Assembly: GCA_934654755.1 (NCBI GenBank)
Contig: CAKUGQ010000013.1
Span: 1 to 64,000 of the forward strand
Source: an uncultured Oscillospiraceae bacterium
GTDB lineage: Bacteria; Bacillota; Clostridia; Oscillospirales; Oscillospiraceae
Reading direction: 5' to 3'
Length of the DNA stretch: 64,000 nucleotides
Positions 15,620 through 23,733 of this stretch are shown here, in pieces. The notes beneath the pieces were generated by a model. It saw only the letters and a list, made by a program, of their open reading frames with translations, ran no database searches and was not told where the DNA came from. Positions within the stretch are counted from its first letter, which is position 1. Each line of letters begins with the position of its first letter. The translations under genes and the position numbers were made by a program.

Positions 15620-15707
15620 TTCCTTCTTTGACCGTGTGATTATGGCGATTACGCCGACAATCTGCGGCAATTTCCCGATGCCGTATGGCAAGATCTGCAC
15701 TGCATTC

Positions 15708-17180
15708 TCAGAGCAGCAGGCAGATCAGTCCGTTGGCACCTTCGTTGATAATCTTTGTCAGTGCATCCTTGAGCTTGTAGCGCGCGTCGTCGGGCATTCG
15801 CTTGAGCTTGCCGGTCAGTCCCTCATTTACCAGCTCGTAAACCGACTTGCCGAAAATGTTGCTCTCCCAGAGTTTTTCGGTGTTGCCCTCGTATTCGCCG
15901 AGCAGGTATTTGACCAGATCCTCCGACTGCTGTTCGTCGCCGACCATCGGACTGATCTCCGTCTGAATATCGGCGCGCAGCAGATGAATGGACGGTGCGC
16001 TGGCACGCAGCTTCACGCCGTAGGCGCTGCCCTTCTTTACAATTTCCGGCACCTCAAGGTGCATCTCCTCTGCACCGGGCAGCACGATGCCATAGCCTGT
16101 GGCGCGTACCTCGTCGAGTGCGGAGGCAATCTTGTCATAGCGCCGCTTCATTTCGGCAAGCTCCGTCAGGAGCCGCAGGAGCTGACCGTCGTTTTCGATC
16201 TCAAAACCGGTGTTCTGACCGAGAATCTGGTAGAACAGTCCCTCGTTGAACTCCAGCTCACACGTCACAGTGCCGCTGCCGAGGTCGATTTCGTCGATGC
16301 GGAAGCCGCTGATCTGGTCGAGCCTGCACACGCGCCCAATGGCTTCTTCGGTTTCTGCCAGACGAGAGATTTGCGCGGCATTTGTGCGCAGTGCGTCGTA
16401 CAGCGCCGCCTTGAGCGGGTGGTCAAGCGTGAGCGCCTGTACCCATGCGGGCAGGAACACCCGCATTTCGCGCAGCGGGAAGGCATACAGAAGCTGCGTC
16501 AGCAGCTCGCACAGCTCCGCCTCCTGCATGGCCTGACAATCTGCGGCGATAACGCCGACACCGTAGGTCTGCTCCAGATAGGCGCGCAGCGCCTGCGTGT
16601 CAGCCGAGCGCGGTGCGCGGGAGTTGATTACGACCAGAAAGGGCTTGCCTGTGGCTTTCATGTCGGTGATGGCGCGGGCCTCCGCCTCCACATAGTCGGC
16701 ACGCGGAATGTCGGTCACGGTTCCGTCGGTCGTGACGACGATGCCGACGGTGCTGTGCTCCTCCATGACCTTCCGCGTACCCAGCTCCGCCGCCTCGGTC
16801 AGCGGAATCTCGTGATCGACCCAGGGCGTTGTGACCATGCGCGCCGAGCCGTTTTCCGTCGCGCCGATCGCGCCCGCAACCATATAACCCACGGAGTCGA
16901 TCATACGCACCGAGAGCGTAACCGTGCCGTCCGGCGTGATGGTTACGGCATCCTCGGGGATGAATTTCGGCTCGGCTGTCATGATGGTCTTGCCGGAGCC
17001 GCTCTGCGGCAGCTCATCTTTCGCGCGCTCACGCTGATACAGATCGTCGATCTTCGGGATGACCAGCTCCTCCATCATGCGCTTGATGAAGGTGGACTTG
17101 CCTGTGCGCACCGGGCCGACCACCCCGATATAAATGTCGCCGCCCGTCCGACGGGCGATGTCGGCGTATAAATGGCTCAT
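15708..17180 (-). CDS. spoIVA: Stage IV sporulation protein A
   Basis: SpoIVA is the ATPase that polymerises on the forespore surface as the base of the spore coat. The 490-residue product has the P-loop GPVRTGKSTF at about residues 22-31, the start MSHLYADIARRTGGDIYIGVVGP, the Asp-containing RMIDSVGYMV and the family-typical C-terminus ending LICLLL. GGGGGAGG precedes the ATG. A sigma-E-like promoter lies 35 bases upstream. It is monocistronic, and its presence is strong evidence for endospore formation. Confidence 0.97.
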   Translation of the reverse strand: MSHLYADIARRTGGDIYIGVVGPVRTGKSTFIKRMMEELVIPKIDDLYQRERAKDELPQSGSGKTIMTAEPKFIPEDAVTITPDGTVTLSVRMIDSVGYMVAGAIGATENGSARMVTTPWVDHEIPLTEAAELGTRKVMEEHSTVGIVVTTDGTVTDIPRADYVEAEARAITDMKATGKPFLVVINSRAPRSADTQALRAYLEQTYGVGVIAADCQAMQEAELCELLTQLLYAFPLREMRVFLPAWVQALTLDHPLKAALYDALRTNAAQISRLAETEEAIGRVCRLDQISGFRIDEIDLGSGTVTCELEFNEGLFYQILGQNTGFEIENDGQLLRLLTELAEMKRRYDKIASALDEVRATGYGIVLPGAEEMHLEVPEIVKKGSAYGVKLRASAPSIHLLRADIQTEISPMVGDEQQSEDLVKYLLGEYEGNTEKLWESNIFGKSVYELVNEGLTGKLKRMPDDARYKLKDALTKIINEGANGLICLLL

Positions 17181-17214
17181 AAATGTGCCTCCCCCTTGCA
17201 GTTTCTCGTGCTAG

Positions 17215-17243
17215 AGCCTATGCCGGGGGGAAAACAAGTATGA
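17215..17243 (-). promoter_or_regulatory. Candidate sigma-E promoter of spoIVA
   Basis: On the minus strand TCATACT, 14-base spacer, CATAGGCT. This matches the sigma-E pattern (KMATATT-N14-CATACAMT) at 6 of 7 and 6 of 8 positions and is placed correctly for the ATG at 17180. spoIVA is a sigma-E gene in Bacillus. Confidence 0.5.
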
Positions 17244-17347
17244 CAAGCCGTGTGAAGAAATCGACGGAGCCCGGTTGCCTTTGTGCGGCGTTTTCACGAT
17301 TTTCCGGATGGTGCATTGAAACGCTTGCCGCCGAGGCGGAGACTGAA

Positions 17348-17941
17348 TCAGCCTTCCGGATGAAGCCTGTTTTTCCGCGCTTTTTTTGTGCGTTTGCGAT
17401 GAAGTCTCATATATTTTCGCACGCCTGAAAAAACACAAATCGAGAGATATGAGACCCACAAGACCGCAATCGTCAGCGCAACGGTATATACGGGTGCTTT
17501 TGTGTGTTTACGGAAAGCATTGGTTGTATCTTTGAGAGTGATCCAATCTTCGCCTGCGATACGCAGGGACAGCAAAATACGACCGTCGTTTTCAAATGTA
17601 TCCCGCCGCAGGTAGGAGACATGGATCTGTTTATTTATCAGAGAGTCTGCATCACTGCAGCCCTCTCCCAGAAGCTCAGCCAGAGTTTTGTGTATGTAGA
17701 GATTCCGACCGCTTTTCAAGGAAAGCACGACATATTTCTGACGGTGCTTCTCAGGCTCCGTCACAACGGAGACCGTAACACTTTCAACAATACCGGTTTC
17801 ATGCGTCTGTCGGTTCGCAGAATACATTTCGTACAAAGGAATAAGCCAGTAGTGTGCGTAGAGGAGTGTAATTGCGATAAGAAGCACGGCGGAAATTGCA
17901 ATCAACGAGAAAACCGTTTTCCTGTTTCGGATCATATCCAT
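17348..17941 (-). CDS. Hypothetical two-helix membrane protein
   Basis: A 197-residue protein of unknown function. An N-terminal membrane helix (about residues 11-31) and a second helix (about 152-172) flank an extracytoplasmic region of about 120 residues with beta-rich character (ETGIVESVTVSVV, KYVVLSLKSGRNLYIHKTL). The C-terminus is very basic. Base composition looks more AT-rich than in the neighbouring genes. No strong ribosome binding site is seen before ATG 17941. It lies 20 bases after the phosphatase-acetyltransferase gene and may be read through from it. Confidence 0.6.
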   Translation of the reverse strand: MDMIRNRKTVFSLIAISAVLLIAITLLYAHYWLIPLYEMYSANRQTHETGIVESVTVSVVTEPEKHRQKYVVLSLKSGRNLYIHKTLAELLGEGCSDADSLINKQIHVSYLRRDTFENDGRILLSLRIAGEDWITLKDTTNAFRKHTKAPVYTVALTIAVLWVSYLSICVFSGVRKYMRLHRKRTKKARKNRLHPEG

Positions 17942-17961
17942 AAAGCTGTCAATGAGTGCTC

Positions 17962-18924
17962 TTATCCGATTTCCAGGATGCGCGGCGTAAGGTCAAGAAC
18001 TCCGTTTTGAAAGCCGATGCGCTCGAAAAAGCCTCGCTTCGCTCCGGGATCCCCGTCGATCCGCAGGGTCGTAACGCCGATATGCCGCAGTGTGCTGACC
18101 AGATCGCCGCAGAGCTGTGCTCCCATGCCGTAGCCGCGGAATTTTTCCTCGAGATGCAGCTCCGTCAGAACGGCCGAGTGTGCACTCTCACGGGAAAATC
18201 CGGAGAAGCCCGCAGCCTCGTCGCCGTAAAATGCCGAGCGTCGCCCCTCGCCGCCGGGGGCGAAGTGCAGATTTCCGCTGCCGGTGGGATATACGGCGCG
18301 CTTGCGCTCCTGTGTCGTCAGCTCCGGCGGAAGGTGTGACGCGTCGTTCATGTAGTCAAGGCGATACACACCGTTTTCGTAGAAAAGATGTGCTACGGCG
18401 GTGTTTTCCGGATGTCCGGCCGTTTCCTTTTCGGGGAAGAACAGGCGCAGAAGCAGACCGCCAAGCGCCATTCCGTGCGAGAAAACGGCGATGGTTCTGC
18501 CGTCGTTTTCTGCGGCGGCTTCGTCAAGGGCTTCCAGAAAGCGTCCGGTATATTGCAGGAACGGTTCGCTGCCCTCGGTGTGCCAGGTGCGCGGATGATG
18601 AATAAAATCATAAACGCTCTGCGCGTCAAGTCGTTCCAGATCGCCGTAGGCGCAGTCCTCCCATACACCGGCGCCGATCTCGCAGAAGCGGCGATCGATG
18701 CGCAGCGGCAGCCCCTTCGGCGTATAAATTGCCTGCGCCGTGGTCCGGGTACGGCACAGATGGCTGGAATACACGGCGTCGATGCTTATCTTTGCAAAAC
18801 GTTCGCGCAGGCAGCGGATTTGCCGCAGACCTGCGGGTGTAATGTTGGCGTCAAACTGCCCCTGGAGCCGACGGAACAGGTTTCCTTCGGCCTCGGCATG
18901 GCGAATTAAATATATCTCTGTCAT
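17962..18924 (-). CDS. Histidine phosphatase-GNAT acetyltransferase fusion
   Basis: A 320-residue two-domain protein. The first 190 or so residues are a phosphoglycerate-mutase-like histidine phosphatase: LIRHAEAEGN at the N-terminus carries the phospho-accepting His, and AVFSHGMALGGLL carries the second. The last 120 residues resemble a GNAT acetyltransferase, with the acetyl-CoA loop in FRGYGMGAQLCGDL and a terminal FFERIGFQNG segment. ATG 18924 overlaps the pyrF stop (ATGA), with no ribosome binding site of its own, so translation depends on pyrF. The substrate of neither domain is known. Such fusions occur in Clostridia. Confidence 0.85.
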   Translation of the reverse strand: MTEIYLIRHAEAEGNLFRRLQGQFDANITPAGLRQIRCLRERFAKISIDAVYSSHLCRTRTTAQAIYTPKGLPLRIDRRFCEIGAGVWEDCAYGDLERLDAQSVYDFIHHPRTWHTEGSEPFLQYTGRFLEALDEAAAENDGRTIAVFSHGMALGGLLLRLFFPEKETAGHPENTAVAHLFYENGVYRLDYMNDASHLPPELTTQERKRAVYPTGSGNLHFAPGGEGRRSAFYGDEAAGFSGFSRESAHSAVLTELHLEEKFRGYGMGAQLCGDLVSTLRHIGVTTLRIDGDPGAKRGFFERIGFQNGVLDLTPRILEIG

Positions 18925-19844
18925 AGGATTACAACGAACCTTGAAATCTCCTTCTTCATTTTTTCGACGGCGGCGACGGCGTGCGCGCAGTAGTCCGTTC
19001 CGTCGGAGTCTGTCTTCTGCCAAGCACAGACGATGCTGCGGGAGGCCGAAACGATGGCACCCTGACCGAAGCGGTCAAAGGCGAACTGCACGTTCCTGGC
19101 CGTGCCGCCCTGTGCGCCGTACCCCGGCACAAGGAAAAACAACCGATCATATTTCTCACGCAGCAGGTGCAGCGTTTCCGGGTAGGTTGCGCCGACGACT
19201 GCGCCGATGGCGGAATAGCCGCTTTGACCGAACAGACCCGTGCTCCAGCGCATGGCCAGGTCGGCCATTGCGGTGTAGACCACGCGATCTCCCGAAAGCA
19301 GATCCTGCACCTCACGTGACGAACGGTTGGAGGTTTTCAGCAGCAGGAAAATACTCTTGCCCGCGTCGCGGCAGTAGGGAAGGAAGGGACGGATTCCGTC
19401 GCTGCCCAAATAGCCGTTGACCGTCAGACCGTCGCAGGCATAGAGACTATGAGCTGCCTGGCCGATGGGTACCTGCCCGAACATGGCCTGCGCGTAAATC
19501 TCGGCGATATTGCCCACATCGCCGCGCATGGAGTCCATCAGGACGTACAGCCCCCGTTCGGCGGCATAATGTGAAATTCGCTGCATCTGCGCGATACCGT
19601 CCGCGCCCAGCGCCTCAAAGCAGGCGCTTTGCAGCTTGACGGCGGGCACCAGCTCGCCGAGCGAATCGATCAGCTCCGTGCAGAAGCGGTAATAGGCTGC
19701 GGCTGCGGCCGCAGGCGTCTGTCCCTGCGCTTCAAAGGCATCGCGGACGAGATGCGGCGGCAATATGGGAAGATACGGATCCAATCCGAGCATGACCGGA
19801 CTTTTGAGCCTTCGGATCTTTTCCTGTAAAACATCGATCGACAT
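18921..19844 (-). CDS. pyrF: Orotidine 5'-phosphate decarboxylase homologue, group 2, with altered catalytic motif
   Basis: A 307-residue protein matching the type-2 (long) OMP decarboxylase family: LGLDPYLPILP, AVKLQSACFE (first catalytic Lys), the GYLGSDGIRPFL segment and PGYGAQGGTARNV for phosphate binding. Family members carry D-x-K-x-x-D (usually DAKRGD); here the sequence reads DSMRGD, so the central catalytic lysine is methionine, codon 19527-19529. It is either inactive as a decarboxylase, works differently, or reflects a sequence error. ATG 19844 has AAAGGAGG. No other pyr genes are nearby. Confidence 0.85.
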   Translation of the reverse strand: MSIDVLQEKIRRLKSPVMLGLDPYLPILPPHLVRDAFEAQGQTPAAAAAAYYRFCTELIDSLGELVPAVKLQSACFEALGADGIAQMQRISHYAAERGLYVLMDSMRGDVGNIAEIYAQAMFGQVPIGQAAHSLYACDGLTVNGYLGSDGIRPFLPYCRDAGKSIFLLLKTSNRSSREVQDLLSGDRVVYTAMADLAMRWSTGLFGQSGYSAIGAVVGATYPETLHLLREKYDRLFFLVPGYGAQGGTARNVQFAFDRFGQGAIVSASRSIVCAWQKTDSDGTDYCAHAVAAVEKMKKEISRFVVIL

Positions 19845-19874
19845 CAAAAACGCCTCCTTTGCACAATCGCGTTC

Positions 19875-19880
19875 AGTATA
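19875..19880 (-). promoter_or_regulatory. Extended -10 promoter of the pyrF operon
   Basis: On the minus strand TGC-TATACT lies about 30 bases before the pyrF ATG. No good -35 is present at 17 bases. Confidence 0.5.
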
Positions 19881-19962
19881 GCACAAAATGCACCGCGAAG
19901 AAAGATGATTTTGTGTTTTTTCGCCGCACGCGGGAAAAATAGCTGCGAAAGGAGGCGAGAAA

Positions 19963-20136
19963 ATGGAAGTAAAAACCTTTTTGTTTGCGCTCGGCGCGGG
20001 CATGGTGGCAGGTGGCGTGGCGACACTGATGCTCCCGCGTCAGTCGCAGGTGCGGAAAACGGCGCAGAAGGCTGCCGATGCCATCGAACAGACGGCGACG
20101 GATGCTGCACAGAAGATGAAAAACTATATGATGTGA
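19963..20136 (+). CDS. Small YtxH-like protein
   Basis: A 57-residue gene with an excellent ribosome binding site (AAAGGAGGCGAGAAA before ATG 19963). It has one N-terminal glycine/alanine-rich membrane helix (FLFALGAGMVAGGVATLML), then a short Lys/Ala/Gln helix (KTAQKAADAIEQTATDAAQK). This layout resembles YtxH-type general-stress or membrane-associated proteins, but it is too short for a firm family call. It is divergent from pyrF and stands alone. Confidence 0.75.
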   Translation: MEVKTFLFALGAGMVAGGVATLMLPRQSQVRKTAQKAADAIEQTATDAAQKMKNYMM

Positions 20137-20140
20137 GCAG

Positions 20141-20167
20141 AGAGGGACCCGCGAGGGTTCCTCTTTG
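20141..20167 (+). terminator. Candidate terminator after the small YtxH-like gene
   Basis: AGAGGGACCC and GGGTTCCTCT form a 10-bp stem (one G-U) with a GCGA loop. The U-run after it is short. Confidence 0.55.
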
Positions 20168-20220
20168 GCAATGCTGCGGCGCAGGCGGCAGAGACGATGC
20201 GGATCGTAAAACCGACACAG

Positions 20221-20249
20221 CCCCGGACGGCGGGTCATGCCGTCCGGGG
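20221..20249 (-). terminator. Candidate terminator of the GtrA gene
   Basis: CCCCGGACGGC / GCCGTCCGGGG is a perfect 11-bp stem 33 bases beyond the GtrA stop codon. The U-run on the minus strand is interrupted. Confidence 0.5.
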
Positions 20250-20281
20250 CGTCTTGCCTGTTTGTTTTCCGTTGCTGCGGA

Positions 20282-20734
20282 TTACTGCCGCTTTTTGAAG
20301 GTCACGAGCTTACAGAAGAAGTAGTTCAGGATCACGACGATTACCGACAGGAGAATTTTTGCCAGCCCGACGCCGTTGAGAGTCACGCTGCCGAGGCGAA
20401 GGATCTCGAAACGTCCGAGATTGAGCAGATTGTCGCAGACGAAAATGCCCAGTTCCTCAATGCCAAAGGAAAACAGGCGTGCGGCCAGAAACGACGGAAT
20501 TTCCCGCCTCAGAATTGCGGGAGCCCAGCTTTTACTATCAAACACCCAGAGCTTGTTGACTACATAGGCGAAAATCACTGCGGCGGCAAAAGCGACGGCG
20601 TTATTCAGTACGGCGCTTGCACAGATGCGCCCGAGCGCGAAAAACACGCCGTAATTGACCAATGTGGTCAGTACGCCGAATACAAGGTAAAGAATCGTTT
20701 CCCGATTACAGAGTTTGGAAAGCTTTTTTTCCAT
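20282..20734 (-). CDS. GtrA-family membrane protein
   Basis: A 150-residue protein with four hydrophobic helices and the GtrA-family features YLVFGVLTTLVNYGVFF, FAYVVNKLWVF and a C-terminal NYFFCKLVTF. GtrA-like proteins are linked to flipping or transfer of polyprenyl-linked sugars for surface polysaccharides. The start is ATG 20734: an earlier ATG at 20788 coincides with the predicted transcription start. No glycosyltransferase gene is adjacent. Confidence 0.88.
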   Translation of the reverse strand: MEKKLSKLCNRETILYLVFGVLTTLVNYGVFFALGRICASAVLNNAVAFAAAVIFAYVVNKLWVFDSKSWAPAILRREIPSFLAARLFSFGIEELGIFVCDNLLNLGRFEILRLGSVTLNGVGLAKILLSVIVVILNYFFCKLVTFKKRQ

Positions 20735-20794
20735 AGGTCGGTTTGCTCCATTCTGTGGGTTTGCCCCGAGCGGGTTCTGAGATACCATCGTTTC

Positions 20795-20823
20795 ATTATA
20801 ACCGATGCCGGGGCAAAAGTCCA
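20795..20823 (-). promoter_or_regulatory. Promoter of the GtrA gene
   Basis: On the minus strand TGGACT, 17-base spacer, TATAAT. Confidence 0.6.
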
Positions 20824-20862
20824 TAGCGTGTCCGCCTTTTTCATGAAGAGGTCGATTCCTGC

Positions 20863-20891
20863 TTGCGAATGCGGCCTTTTTCTTCTATAAT
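20863..20891 (+). promoter_or_regulatory. Promoter of the glycerate kinase operon
   Basis: TTGCGA, 17-base spacer, TATAAT at 20886-20891. Transcription would start near 20898, so the ATG at 20900 is not a credible start. Confidence 0.75.
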
Positions 20892-20950
20892 GGCAAGGTA
20901 TGCGGGGCGTGTGGACCCGCGAGGAAACCGATGTACGGGAGGAGAACCTG

Positions 20951-22186
20951 TTGAACGAAAGACTCAGAGACGATGCCGAAGCGATCGTAAAAGCCGCGAT
21001 TGCGGCTGTCGGTCCGGAGAAGGCGGTGCATCGTGCGCTGCAGGGCAGACGCTTTTCCGGGCGACTGTACATGGTCGCCGTCGGAAAAGCGGCGTGGCGT
21101 ATGGCAAGAGCGGCTGCGGACTGCCTCGATCGACCGCCCGAGGCGGGCATCGTGATTACGAAATACGGCCATGTACCGGGGCCGATTTCCGGAGTGACCT
21201 GCTTTGAGGCCGGACACCCGATCCCGGATGAGAATTCTTTCCGTGCGACCGAAGTCGTTCTGGAAATGACGCGTGCGCTGCAGGCGGACGACACCGTGCT
21301 GTTTCTGCTTTCCGGCGGCGGCAGCGCGTTGTTTGAAAAGCCGCTGCTCGATGCGACGGGGCTGCAGGAGATTACCGCGCAGCTTCTGGCCTGCGGCGCG
21401 GCCGTTGCGGAGATCAATACGATCCGTAAGCGGCTGTCGGCGGTCAAAGGCGGACGCTTTGCCGAATGGTGTGCTCCGGCGCGCGTAGAAGCCGTCGTGC
21501 TTTCCGATGTTCTCGGCGATGCGCCGGATGCAATCGCCTCCGGACCGACCGTATCGGATGGCTCCACCTGCGCCGAGGCGATGGAGATTGCGCGAAAATA
21601 CCGCCTGAAGCTCAGCGAAGACGCATGGGGGCTGCTGCGGCGCGAAACGCCGAAGTCGCTGCAAAATTCAAAATACAGGATCGTCGGAAGTGTGCGTGAG
21701 CTGTGCCGTGCGGCGGCGTCCGCTGCCGAGTCGCTCGGCTACGAGCCGGTGCTCCTGACGGATCATCTGGACTGCCAGGCGCGCCATGCCGGCGTTTTTC
21801 TGGCGGATATTTTGAAGACTCACGCTGCGGATGGCAGACGTCTTGCGTATCTTGCCGGCGGGGAGACGGTCGTTCAGCTGACCGGAAACGGACTCGGCGG
21901 GCGAAATCAGGAGCTTGCACTAGCGGCCGCGGAGCGCATTGAGGGGATCCCGGGCGTTTGTGTCATCAGTGTCGGGAGCGACGGGACGGACGGACCGACG
22001 GATGCGGCGGGCGGCTATGCCGACGGCGATACCTGCCGCACATTGGCCGGCAAGGGTGTGCGCATCGCGGAGGTGCTCGCGGAAAACGACGCATATCATG
22101 CGCTTCGGGATGTGGACGGGCTTGTCTTTACGGGCCCGACCGGTACGAATGTCAACGATATTGCCGTGGCTTTGATCTCCGGGTAA
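20951..22186 (+). CDS. Glycerate 2-kinase (DUF4147/MOFRL family)
   Basis: A 411-residue protein of the GckA/TtuD family, which phosphorylates D-glycerate to 2-phosphoglycerate. The N-terminal DUF4147 domain has VAVGKAAWRMARAA, FLLSGGGSALFEKP and the KRLSAVKGGR motif; the C-terminal MOFRL domain has GGETVVQLTGNGLGGRNQELAL and GSDGTDGPTDAAGGYAD. The start is TTG 20951, which has GGGAGGAGAACCTG directly upstream. It is co-transcribed with the FAD protein that follows after 44 bases. Confidence 0.92.
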   Translation: MNERLRDDAEAIVKAAIAAVGPEKAVHRALQGRRFSGRLYMVAVGKAAWRMARAAADCLDRPPEAGIVITKYGHVPGPISGVTCFEAGHPIPDENSFRATEVVLEMTRALQADDTVLFLLSGGGSALFEKPLLDATGLQEITAQLLACGAAVAEINTIRKRLSAVKGGRFAEWCAPARVEAVVLSDVLGDAPDAIASGPTVSDGSTCAEAMEIARKYRLKLSEDAWGLLRRETPKSLQNSKYRIVGSVRELCRAAASAAESLGYEPVLLTDHLDCQARHAGVFLADILKTHAADGRRLAYLAGGETVVQLTGNGLGGRNQELALAAAERIEGIPGVCVISVGSDGTDGPTDAAGGYADGDTCRTLAGKGVRIAEVLAENDAYHALRDVDGLVFTGPTGTNVNDIAVALISG

Positions 22187-22230
22187 GCCGGAGGAGAGAA
22201 ACCCATTCAACGGAAAACGGAGGAAATTCT

Positions 22231-23607
22231 ATGGAAAAACAATATGATGTCGTAATTGTCGGCGCCGGCCCCGGCGGGATTTTTTCGGCTTACGAGCTGA
22301 GCCAAAAGCGCCCTGAGCTGCGTATCGCCGTTGCGGAGGCAGGGCACGCGCTGGAAAAGCGTCGTTGCCCCATTGACGGCGAACGAGTGAAAAGCTGTAT
22401 CAGGTGCAGCTGCTGCTCCATTATGAGCGGCTTTGGCGGCGCGGGCGCCTTTTCTGACGGGAAGTACAATATTACCAACGACTTTGGCGGGACGCTTTAT
22501 GAGCATGTCGGGAAAAAACAGGCCATCGACCTGATGAAATATGTCGATGAAATCAATCTGCGTTTCGGCGGTGAGGGCACCAGACTTTACTCGACCGCGG
22601 GGACGCGCTTTAAGAAGCTGTGCCTGCAGAACAGACTGAATCTGCTCGATGCCTCCGTGAGACATCTCGGCACGGACATCAATTATGTCGTGCTGACGAA
22701 TCTTTACAATGCACTGAAGCAGCATGTCGATTTTTATTTTGATACCCCCGTTGAGCACATCGAAGTCGTTGACGGAGGTTACAGCGTGATTTGCGGTGCG
22801 CTGCGGTTTGCCTGCCGCAGCTGCGTTGTGTCCGTCGGACGCAGCGGCAGCAAGTGGATGGAGCAGATCTGCCGCGAGCTGGACATTTCCACAAAATCCA
22901 ACCGCGTGGACCTCGGCGTGCGTGTAGAGCTTCCTGCCGTAATTTTCTCACATCTGACCGACGAGCTGTACGAGAGTAAGATCGTTTACCGTACGAAGCA
23001 GTTTGAAGACCGCGTGCGCACCTTCTGCATGAATCCGAACGGAATGGTCGTCAATGAAAACACGAACGGTATCGTTACCGTCAACGGTCACAGCTACGAG
23101 GGGAAGGAGCTGCAAACGGAGAATACAAACTTCGCACTGCTGGTTGCAAAGCACTTCTCCGAGCCGTTCAAGGACAGCAACGGCTACGGGGAAAGCATTG
23201 CGCGGCTGTCCAATATGCTTGGCGGCGGGGTGATCGTGCAGCGCTTCGGCGATCTGATCCGCGGCCGCAGAAGTACAGCCAAGCGAATTGAGGAGGGACT
23301 GGTGGTCCCTACACTGGCCGCAACGCCCGGCGATCTGAGCCTTGTGCTGCCCAAGCGCATTCTGGACGGAATCATTGAAATGATCTATGCACTGGATCAA
23401 ATTGCCCCCGGCACAGCCAATGACGACACGCTGCTTTACGGAGTGGAGGTTAAGTTTTATAATATGGAGGTCGAACTGGACGAGAATCTGGAATCGAAGT
23501 ACAGGGGCCTTTACATCATCGGAGACGGCAGCGGCGTGACGCACTCACTGTCTCATGCCTCCGCAAGCGGCGTTTTCGTCTCACGACGGATTGCACAGAC
23601 GCTTTGA
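22231..23607 (+). CDS. FAD-dependent dehydrogenase-like protein (COG2509 type)
   Basis: A 458-residue flavoprotein. The N-terminal dinucleotide-binding motif is VVIVGAGPGGIFSAYEL, and the C-terminal flavin motif is LYIIGDGSGVTHSLSHASASG. A cysteine-rich stretch CIRCSCCSIMSGFGGAGAF at about residues 54-72 is typical for this uncharacterised family. ATG 22231 has ACGGAGGAAATT. The reaction is unknown. The frame is open well upstream but only overlaps the kinase gene there. Confidence 0.85.
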   Translation: MEKQYDVVIVGAGPGGIFSAYELSQKRPELRIAVAEAGHALEKRRCPIDGERVKSCIRCSCCSIMSGFGGAGAFSDGKYNITNDFGGTLYEHVGKKQAIDLMKYVDEINLRFGGEGTRLYSTAGTRFKKLCLQNRLNLLDASVRHLGTDINYVVLTNLYNALKQHVDFYFDTPVEHIEVVDGGYSVICGALRFACRSCVVSVGRSGSKWMEQICRELDISTKSNRVDLGVRVELPAVIFSHLTDELYESKIVYRTKQFEDRVRTFCMNPNGMVVNENTNGIVTVNGHSYEGKELQTENTNFALLVAKHFSEPFKDSNGYGESIARLSNMLGGGVIVQRFGDLIRGRRSTAKRIEEGLVVPTLAATPGDLSLVLPKRILDGIIEMIYALDQIAPGTANDDTLLYGVEVKFYNMEVELDENLESKYRGLYIIGDGSGVTHSLSHASASGVFVSRRIAQTL

Positions 23608-23648
23608 ATTCCGGCACGAGAGGGCAAAGATTTTCTTTTTGTCGGGTG

Positions 23649-23677
23649 TTGACAAACGGGCATGGGGGTACTATAAT
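23649..23677 (+). promoter_or_regulatory. Consensus promoter of the isc operon
   Basis: TTGACA, 17-base spacer, TATAAT; perfect boxes. Confidence 0.92.
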
Positions 23678-23680
23678 ATA

Positions 23681-23699
23681 ACCAACCGAAAAGGTAGGT
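23681..23699 (+). promoter_or_regulatory. Candidate IscR/Rrf2 operator
   Basis: ACCAACC-GAAAA-GGTAGGT is an inverted repeat with one mismatch, placed over the transcription start right behind the -10 box. The third gene of the operon encodes an Rrf2 regulator that could bind here to repress its own operon. Confidence 0.6.
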
Positions 23700-23733
23700 A
23701 AAACATCCCTTATACGAAAGGATTGAGATAGAT

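Noticed and set aside
15636..17171. Plus-strand open frame opposite spoIVA
   Set aside because: SpoIVA on the minus strand is certain; the antisense product has no family features.
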